Assembly (NCBI GenBank): GCA_024867545.1
Contig: JANFNE010000056.1
Coordinates: 1-32,866 of the forward strand
DNA: 32,866 bases
Source: Phytopythium helicoides
Lineage: Eukaryota; Oomycota; Peronosporomycetes; Pythiales; Pythiaceae
Reading direction: 5' to 3'
Within the stretch, counting starts at the first letter, position 1. Every line of letters begins with the position of its first letter. This document shows, one piece after another, positions 9,493-16,266 of this stretch. The position numbers were made by a program, and so were the translations under genes. Under the pieces are notes generated by a model. The model did not search any database. It had not been told where the DNA came from and saw nothing but the letters and a program-made list of their open reading frames with translations.

Positions 9493-11904
9493 ATGCCGCT
9501 GTCGCTGTCGCTCGTGAAGCGGCGGCCGTTGGCGCAGCGCGCGCTGCTCGCCCGTCGCATCCACGCGGGGCTCAAGGAGTCGACGCGCGGGCCGGCGGCG
9601 CTCGCGGCGCAGCAGCAGCAGCTGCGCACGCAGGGCGTGGCCCCGCTCAGCCTGCGCACGCCCGTCTTCCAGGTGTTCGGCGCCAACACGGACGTGGGCA
9701 AGACCATCGTGTCGGCTGGCATCTGCCGCGGCGCTGCGCGCGCTTTCCCCGAGCAGCGCGTTGCCTACGTCAAGCCGCTGCAGACGGGCACGGACGCGGA
9801 CGCGCCAGACTCGTTCCAGGGCGACGCGCCCTTCATCTCCAAGCACGCCAAGAGCAGCAACGTCGACTGCTCCACGCTGTACGTGTGGAAGACGCCCGTG
9901 TCGCCGCACACGGCTGCGCGCCTAGAGGGACACACCATCTCGGACGAGGCGCTGCTACAGCTCGTCACCGACAAGTTGAACGGCATCAGCAGCAAGCAAG
10001 ACTCCGACCCGCACTCACTTGTGCTGGTTGAGACGGCCGGCGGCGTCTGCAGCCCCTCGGCGTCCATGCGCTTCCAAGTCGACGTCTACCGCAGCCTCCG
10101 CCTCCCCGTCGTGCTGGTCGGAGACGGAAAACTTGGCGGCATCTCGACCACCATGTCCTCGCTCGAGACGCTGCTCATTCGAGGCTACGACGTCGCTGCC
10201 ATCTGCCTCATTGAACAGGATGATCTGGACAACGCCGAGGCGCTTGAGCCACGCACCAGCGAGCTCGGCATCCCGATTTTCACGATGAAGGCCGTCCCAC
10301 CAATGCCCGAGCCGCTCGACGAGTGGTTCAACCAGCACGATGATACGTTCGCCGAGATCAGCTCGAGACTCCAGTTCTTCCATACCAACCGCCTCGAGCA
10401 GTTCCGTCACATGCAGAAGCGCGCGGAGCACGTCTTCTGGTGGCCGTTCACACAGCACAAAAAGTACGGCAGCTTGTCCATGATTGACGCTGCGAACGGC
10501 GACGAGTTCGCCGTGTATCGACCGGAGAAGAATGCGATCGAGCCCATGTTCGACGCTTGTGCGAGCTGGTGGACGCAGGGCATCGGTCACGGTAACGCCA
10601 AGATGGCGACTGCCATGGCGTACGCTGCTGGGCGTTATGGACACGTCATGTTCCCAGAAAACGCGCATGCCCCCGCTCTCGAGCTGAGCGAAAAGCTGAT
10701 CGACACTGTCGGCAAGGGCTGGGCTTCTCGCGTCTACTTCTCGGACGATGGTTCAACGGCCGTGGAGGTTGCCATCAAGATGGCTTTCCGCAAGTACGTC
10801 AAGGATCACGGACTCGACTACCACTCATTTGCATCGAAGGGCAACCAGTCTGCTCCATCGAAGCTCGTGGTGCTTGCGCAAGCCAACTGCTACCACGGCG
10901 ATACACTCGGTGTCATGAACGTTGCGGAGCCGAGTGTCTTCAACGAGAAGCAGCATCCGTGGTACCGTCCCGAGGCGGCGTTTCTCAAGACTCCTTCAAT
11001 CGCTCTTCGCGACGGCAAGTACGTCGTTTCCGTTGACTCGGAGTTTGGTGAGATCAGCGAGACACTTCCCAGCCTGAACGCTGCATTCAGCCCTTCTCGT
11101 GACTCCAGCCCGCTCGCGGAAGTATACCGCAAGTACGTGTCCAAGATGATAGCCGACACGGAATCTGGTGAGGGGAACGTCAAGATCGGTGGCCTTCTCA
11201 TCGAGCCTGTGCTGATCGGCTCGGGCGGTATGATCATTGTCGACCCTCTGTTCCAGCGCGTGGCCGTGGAGGAGTGCAGGAACAATGGTATCCCCATCAT
11301 CTTTGATGAGGTGTTTTCGGGTTGGTGGCGACTGGGCGTTGAGTCTGCTCGTGACTTGCTTGGCGTGAACCCTGACATTTCATGCTACGCCAAGTTGCTC
11401 ACGGGCGGTGTCGTCCCGCTAGCTGTGACGCTTGCATCGGAGGAAGTCTTCCAGACTTTCTACGCCGATGGCAAGGACGAAGCGCTGCTGCACGGCCACT
11501 CGTTCACGGCTCATCCTGTGGGCTGTGCGGCGGCTGTGACGGCGCTCGACATGTACAAGATCTTCAATGATGCCACGGCCAACAAGGCAGCTGGCGTCAA
11601 TACCGACCGCACGAGTGCGTACTGGGATGTGGATGCGCTCACAGAGCTGTCCAAGCAGCCGTTTGTTTCTAGGACGTTCGCGATCGGCACGGTCGCGTGC
11701 ATTGAGCTCGAGTCGGCTGAAGCGGGCTACGCATCGGGCGAGGCACGTGCGCTCATCCAGTCTCTACGCAAGAAGAACGTGTACGCGCGCGCGCTCGGCA
11801 ACGTGGTGTACCTCATGTGCTCGCCGCTGACGACGCGCGCCGACTGTGACCGTTACCTGTCGACCGTCACGAATGAGCTCGCTGCACTCCAGCAGCTCAA
11901 GTGA
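9493..11904 (+). CDS. BIO3-BIO1: bifunctional dethiobiotin synthetase / DAPA aminotransferase
   Basis: An 803-residue single exon, close to the plant BIO3-BIO1 length. Residues 1-50 are Arg/Ala/Leu-rich with no acids until residue 29, a mitochondrial presequence. The BioD part carries the P-loop FGANTDVGKT (63-71), YVKPLQTGTDAD and VETAGGVCSP; it closes the ureido ring of DAPA using CO2 and ATP. The BioA part starts at VFWWPFTQHKKYG (about 314) and has YFSDDGSTAVEVAIKMA, NCYHGDTLG, IIFDEVFSGWWR and CYAKLLTGG, with the PLP Lys at 634; it transaminates KAPA. HSFTAHPVGCAA is also typical. The two catalyse consecutive steps of biotin synthesis. The frame is open upstream to 9256, but the ATG at 9493 gives the targeting peptide directly. 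Key residues are all present, so the enzyme should work. Confidence 0.95.
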   Translation: MPLSLSLVKRRPLAQRALLARRIHAGLKESTRGPAALAAQQQQLRTQGVAPLSLRTPVFQVFGANTDVGKTIVSAGICRGAARAFPEQRVAYVKPLQTGTDADAPDSFQGDAPFISKHAKSSNVDCSTLYVWKTPVSPHTAARLEGHTISDEALLQLVTDKLNGISSKQDSDPHSLVLVETAGGVCSPSASMRFQVDVYRSLRLPVVLVGDGKLGGISTTMSSLETLLIRGYDVAAICLIEQDDLDNAEALEPRTSELGIPIFTMKAVPPMPEPLDEWFNQHDDTFAEISSRLQFFHTNRLEQFRHMQKRAEHVFWWPFTQHKKYGSLSMIDAANGDEFAVYRPEKNAIEPMFDACASWWTQGIGHGNAKMATAMAYAAGRYGHVMFPENAHAPALELSEKLIDTVGKGWASRVYFSDDGSTAVEVAIKMAFRKYVKDHGLDYHSFASKGNQSAPSKLVVLAQANCYHGDTLGVMNVAEPSVFNEKQHPWYRPEAAFLKTPSIALRDGKYVVSVDSEFGEISETLPSLNAAFSPSRDSSPLAEVYRKYVSKMIADTESGEGNVKIGGLLIEPVLIGSGGMIIVDPLFQRVAVEECRNNGIPIIFDEVFSGWWRLGVESARDLLGVNPDISCYAKLLTGGVVPLAVTLASEEVFQTFYADGKDEALLHGHSFTAHPVGCAAAVTALDMYKIFNDATANKAAGVNTDRTSAYWDVDALTELSKQPFVSRTFAIGTVACIELESAEAGYASGEARALIQSLRKKNVYARALGNVVYLMCSPLTTRADCDRYLSTVTNELAALQQLK

Positions 11905-12288
11905 GTTGGCATAGCAGATAATATCCCGGATAGTAGTAATGTGAGTGGCAACGTCGAGTTGAGGTACTTGGAAGCGAACTCCAGGTTGGGGAGATTGCAA
12001 TTGTATTATTGCAAAGGCTCTGCAGCAGCGTGCTGCAAGGCCGCGACGGATCATTTGCGGATTCAAGAGGGAGCAATATCAAAAGTGCCGCACCAAGAAC
12101 CGATGGAGCACTGCGAATGTCGATAAAAGTGGACTGCCACAACTTTTTACACTCGGCGTTGGGAGTCCGAGCACTTCGAGCCCATATCGACGCACAGGTG
12201 GTGCATTGGATGAATGAAGACAACAGCGTGCCTGGCAGGACGGCAGGTCACGACTCGGTCGATCGAAAGTGAGTTGAGCGAAGGTTGC
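11905..12288. other. intergenic region between BIO3-BIO1 and Fanzor 3' end
   Basis: This 384 bp gap between two convergent genes has no supported coding sequence. It holds an imperfect hairpin at 12016-12042 (perfect core TGCAGCA-GCG-TGCTGCA at 12021-12037, GGC/GCC outside). Read on the minus strand it lies downstream of the Fanzor end, where a Fanzor guide RNA could extend. No terminal inverted repeat shared with the far side of the Fanzor gene was found by eye. Confidence 0.45.
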
Positions 12289-14443
12289 CTATTGCTTGCA
12301 CTCGCCTTCGGCTCGCGGGTATGGCCGTGGTAAGCCCGGCATCCTACGATAAAAGACGATGACTGGGAATGGAACCCAGTGAAAATGCAACAATGCCTGA
12401 GTATACAGTGCTATCTGCGGGCAACGCTGAGCGCACCTGCAGACACTTTGTGGCCCCTGATGTGTTAAGTTGGCGCTCGGCAAAAAAACGTTAGGTCTTG
12501 GTTGACCACGGAGCATGTAGAAGAGAAGCATCAGCATGTTCTTCGAGGCGTTGACGTCGCGGTTCACAGTAGTACCAAAACAGCCATTGGATCGACAATG
12601 AGCACACTATAAACCTTCCACGTCCGCAATTCCTTGTCCGTGCTGTTCTTGACCTTGCAGAGGCGGAGACTGTACTGGTATTCTAGTTGCCGGTGGCAAC
12701 GTGAGTGAAGCTTGCTGGTGCGAAACTCATCAATTGGTTGTACACGACAGTAGTTTCTCAATGTGTGCTCCAGTCTTTTGACCGGCCCCGCGGGGCACTT
12801 CTTGATGAGTCCAGAGTAATCGGTATTGCTCCAATCTCCAAATCCAACCACCATTCGCCTGCCTGCTTGCTGGGTCAGTCTCCGACACAGTTCATGAAGC
12901 TTCTTCTGCGCAAAGATGTACCGTCCAAAACGCAGGTTGCGGAATCCCTTCGCCCGTGAAAATCCTAGCAGATTTTCCATATGTGGAATAACGTATCGTG
13001 TGTACGTTTCCAGCAGCTTGAGCGACGCGGTCTTCTTCGACGGCATCTGACGCTCGGCAGCCAAAATGTCGGGACGCCGCTCCTTCCAGCAAGCTATCTT
13101 CTGGTTGCTCTTGTGGTAGCGAGCATCCTCGTAGAACTCACGAGAAGAGCAGTGAATAGTCTCGCTGTCCTGGTTGGTTGCTACAAACAGATCTCGTCTG
13201 CCAGGATCCAGGTCCCACATGACATCGTAGTCTTCTTCCCTAAGTGGGCGGACTGTCGCCGGATGAGTTTTCCGCATGACGATACTGACAGCCTTTCCGT
13301 CCGTCACGATCTCTCCTGCGAACTTCTTGTTGGCTGTTTCAAACTTCTCGATATTGAAGAGACTGTGCCACCAATCGTCTGCGACAACATTCCAATCGTC
13401 ACCTAAAGGAGGCACGCGAACACCAGCACGTAGAAGTAGGCTGTGGAGCGCCGTCTTGCACATCTTGAAGTGCGAGCACTTGAACCCATTCTTTGTCGGC
13501 AGGAGACTGAACGTGCGGACCTCTGGGATGTCCTGTCGATACTGAAATCGGCGATTCCTCTCTTCAATGTCGGTCAGAATCATGTAGGTGAGAGGAAGCA
13601 ATCTGTTAGCCTCGTCGGACAAGTAGCCGCTCTCGTTGCGCGGGATCTGCTCTCGCCAAGCCTGCACCTCGGTATCGTTGCCGTTGTAGACAGGGTCCAG
13701 GATGCTCTTGATCATGACGTAGGCCTCAGCACCATTCAAGTCATAGACCCGCTTGATGTGACGGTGAAAGCGACGGTAGAAGTTGCGTACGATCGCGTTC
13801 TTGGTGTTAGTGGCCATCATTTGGGCTGCGTTCTGCTGCCACCCAGCGGTAATCTGCCGGTTGCTTGCACGTCGAGCGTCCTCACCTCGCCAAGTGTTGT
13901 ACAGCGTGACTGATTGCTGGAACGCAGGAGACCCGAGTGTGGAGTTGGCGTTGCAAACACACGATAGGCATCTGTAGAAGAAGACCTGGTTGAGTGGCTC
14001 CACTGCATCGCCCAGCTGACACATCCGCACGGCGTGGATGTTGGCGAGGACGTAAGCCTCCAGCACGGCCTGGTCCATATTCGCCAGCACGGACTCCCAC
14101 GGCAAAGTCATGGCCTCATCGCTCTTGCAAACCGCCTTGAGCGACGTCTTGACGCACACAAGCGAGGATTTGGCGTTAGCTGCGTCACGAGCTTCGACTT
14201 CGGCTCGTCGCCTCTTTGACCGACTCTTGCGTGGTTCTGCACTGCGCTTCTTTTAGATTTAGCACCGCCTGACGTCGGACCAGCTGCACGTGTTGTCTTG
14301 GACCGACCTCGACGAGTTGCGGAAGCAGCTCCTCTACTCGTTGTGGATCTGCATAGCCCTGCGGCAGATTGCCTGGTCTTGGACCTGCCTCGCCGGGGAC
14401 CTGGATCGCCCTCCTTGCCCGATCGAGCGCGCTTGTTTACCAT
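12289..14443 (-). CDS. Fanzor (eukaryotic TnpB-like RNA-guided nuclease), two frame breaks
   Basis: About 718 residues. Fanzors are eukaryotic TnpB homologues that cut DNA using a guide RNA encoded near their 3' end, often carried by transposons. The N-terminal ~100 residues are strongly basic with a duplicated RRGRSKT unit, NLS-like. The RuvC-I Asp is in VMWDLDPGRRD (near 13205). Fanzor-type blocks follow: NLRFGRYIFAQKKLHELCRR, VVGFGDWSNTDYSG, CPAGPVKRLEH and PIDEFRTSK, whose Glu is a candidate second acidic residue. The zinc finger reads HSRC then CAHC (12595-12606). RuvC-III is VNRDVNASKN (near 12541-12567). Frame breaks lie near 14245 (AAAAG run) and near 12606, each consistent with one missing base. 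The region after GQPRPNVFLP is unlike the family and may be the 3' UTR or guide region. Start ATG 14443. It may be a recently decayed or mis-assembled gene. Confidence 0.88.
12362..12380 (-). other. hairpin near Fanzor 3' end, candidate guide-RNA element
   Basis: On the minus strand ACTGGG-TTCCATT-CCCAGT forms a 6 bp stem with a 7 nt loop, followed 7 nt later by TTTT (12354-12351). It resembles a tRNA T-arm with a near B-box (GGTTCCATTCC). It lies about 130 nt after the conserved Fanzor C-terminal motif, where the family's guide RNA is expected. It could equally be chance or part of the extended reading frame. Confidence 0.25.
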
Positions 14444-14975
14444 GGTGGCAAATTACACGGTGAGTAGGGAGATCAGGGTCGGCAGCCGCTTTCGTTCGTT
14501 ACCGTTCGAGAGCGAGTGGGCGCTTGCCAATTCAAAACATGCTATTGCCTCATCATGACCGTTTACGCGTATGCAGGCAGAGCTGCAAAGGCCGCTTTAC
14601 TAGCTTGCCGTGGCTCATGATGGAGCTCTGGAGATCCTTCCTATGGTATCTTCAACAAGCAATATGAAGTGTCCATGCAGTGCTGTTGTCATCGCTGGGG
14701 GAGGGCATCGCGCAACCCCGCTTGAAGCTGATGAACTGCGCTGCCAGCTTGTCAATTGGGCAATATCGTAACGACAGGTTTATTTAGTTTCACGTCTCCT
14801 TTTCCACGTTTTCCGGTTGAGTGGGAGTTTACGTCGATCGTTGTGCTGAGAAGGGTGAATGTAGAAATGGAGGGTTTTGTGGCCATCTCAATGCCGGATA
14901 CCCCTGCCTACTAATTTCCGTTCATGGTCGTCAATACGCTGCTCCAAACCGCATCCGGTTTCTTCCTCCTGAGTT
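14444..14975. other. intergenic region between Fanzor and HEPN-like gene
   Basis: The 532 bp between two divergent start codons holds no convincing coding sequence, tRNA or repeat. It must contain the promoters of both genes, and the 5' boundary of any Fanzor-carrying element. ORFs here are short and lack family motifs. TTTATTTAG at about 14780 is the most AT-rich point. Confidence 0.45.
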
Positions 14976-15356
14976 ATGGGAAACCTGCCGTCGACGACCG
15001 CGGGGCCGCGCTGGGGCGTTGAGTACTCGTCCAATGACTACCAGCTGGCCATCGAGTTGAGCAAAGAGCTCGAGTTCGTGCTCGAGCACGAGTTGGGAGC
15101 GCAGGGCAAGGGTCTGCACGAGAAGACGACGAGCGTTGAGCACGAGCTGCCGCTGCCCACGGTGCGCGCGCTGCGCTTCATTGCGAGCGTGCGCAACTCG
15201 CTCATCCACGACCGCGACGTGCGCGCGCTGCGGGACCGCGCAGGCTTTATCAAGCGCTTCGAGGCCGCCAGGGAAGAGCTGCAGGTGCTCATCGACCGCA
15301 AACGGGCCTCGAGCCAGCCGCCAGCGGCACAGGGACCCGAGTGCGTGGTTCAGTAG
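14976..15356 (+). CDS. small HEPN-like protein with N-myristoylation motif
   Basis: This is a 126-residue single-exon protein that I do not recognise by name. It is mainly helical: DYQLAIELSKELEFVLEHEL (21-40), then a linker, then TVRALRFIASVRNSLIHDRD (62-81) and a final amphipathic helix FIKRFEAAREELQVLIDRK. RNSLIH (73-78) is the R-N-x3-H arrangement of HEPN domains, many of which are RNases and others nucleotide-binding or structural. The N-terminus MGNLPS fits the myristoylation consensus (Gly2, Ser6), suggesting membrane attachment. Codon use is GC-rich like the host genes, so it appears to be a resident gene rather than part of the Fanzor element. The start is the first ATG and fixes the MG motif. 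The catalytic role is inference from the short motif only. Confidence 0.6.
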   Translation: MGNLPSTTAGPRWGVEYSSNDYQLAIELSKELEFVLEHELGAQGKGLHEKTTSVEHELPLPTVRALRFIASVRNSLIHDRDVRALRDRAGFIKRFEAAREELQVLIDRKRASSQPPAAQGPECVVQ

Positions 15357-15396
15357 GCGCCTGAGTATGAAGAGATGGCGGTAATTCTGTACGGCA

Positions 15397-15654
15397 ATGT
15401 ACTTCTTGCGAGTGAGAAAACTAGGGACAGCCGTCGCATTCAGCACGACAGCTCTAGAGCTCAAGAACATCGAGATGAACAGGCTTTTGGCAATGTTACA
15501 TGAAGCCTCGGGTCACCTACATATGGAGACCGGCCGCGCTGTAGCTGCAGCCTCTGCCTCTGTGGCCTGGAAAGCGCGACTAAGTTGCCTTGGGTCGATG
15601 CTCATCGGCGCAGACTGGCCTGCCATTGACAAGATGCCGCTGCCTCACACCTGA
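15397..15654 (+). CDS. hypothetical 85-residue ORF
   Basis: An ATG-started ORF begins 41 bp after the HEPN-like gene. It contains an amphipathic stretch, MNRLLAMLHEASGHLHMETG, and no known motif. Codon bias is weaker than in neighbouring genes. It could be a small gene, 3' UTR of the upstream gene, or chance. Confidence 0.25.
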   Translation: MYFLRVRKLGTAVAFSTTALELKNIEMNRLLAMLHEASGHLHMETGRAVAAASASVAWKARLSCLGSMLIGADWPAIDKMPLPHT

Positions 15655-16266
15655 CTCCTCGGAGGTAGGCCGCTCCGAGGGCCAAAAAGCAAGCCCAGTT
15701 TACGCGAGTACAACAAATCTGGCTAGACGCCTACTATCGTTTCTTGGTCCTCATGCAAACCTAGCGCGACCATTGCCCTAGCGAACTCATCGCTGGTTCG
15801 TTCAAGCATATCAAATCAGTCAAGCTGCAGAGACAAATACCATCGTGGACATCATAGTAGGCCCCGATGTCCACGACCACAAAAATTCTGCTGTCGCGAG
15901 TTATTTGTTCTCGATACGTCGGAGCTGACAGTCTCGCGTGGTTCCCACGTCGTCGGTGTGGTAGTGTTGCTGGTGGAGTCATCGCTGGGCTTCAAGCTGT
16001 CGCAGTTCCTGGGCGGTGTCACCGTTCTGGCTGAGCTGTTGAGCTCCATCTTTCTGTAGCTTCCCAGACAAATCATGATGGGTTGGACCTGGCGACTCCA
16101 TCGTGAAATGACGAAGTGGTTAATCTCGGTGAATATTTCAAGTGCTTAACACGTCCTACGATGTTTTGAGATCTTTGCTTGACGCTGCACTATAGATACT
16201 GTTGACTACTACTAATGTGTACAAGACACGCCTCTCGCGGAGCGAGTCACGTAGGTGGCAACAAGC
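15655..16266. other. intergenic region before the formin 3' end
   Basis: There is no supported gene in these 612 bp. Short readings occur on both strands (for example a Ser/Thr-rich 74-residue minus reading at 15852-16076, with an internal ATG), but none has a recognisable domain or intron pattern. It should contain the formin 3' UTR. Confidence 0.4.

Noticed and set aside
12350..12450. Possible tRNA gene or tRNA-derived SINE (T-arm-like hairpin, near B-box)
   Set aside because: No matching acceptor stem and no anticodon arm of correct geometry could be built upstream, and the B-box has a mismatch. It is kept only as a structural element near the Fanzor 3' end.
11905..14975. Terminal inverted repeats or target-site duplication bounding a Fanzor transposon
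   Set aside because: By eye no convincing inverted or direct repeat pairs the two flanks; shared strings such as CCGGATA are short and in the same orientation. Boundaries are left open.
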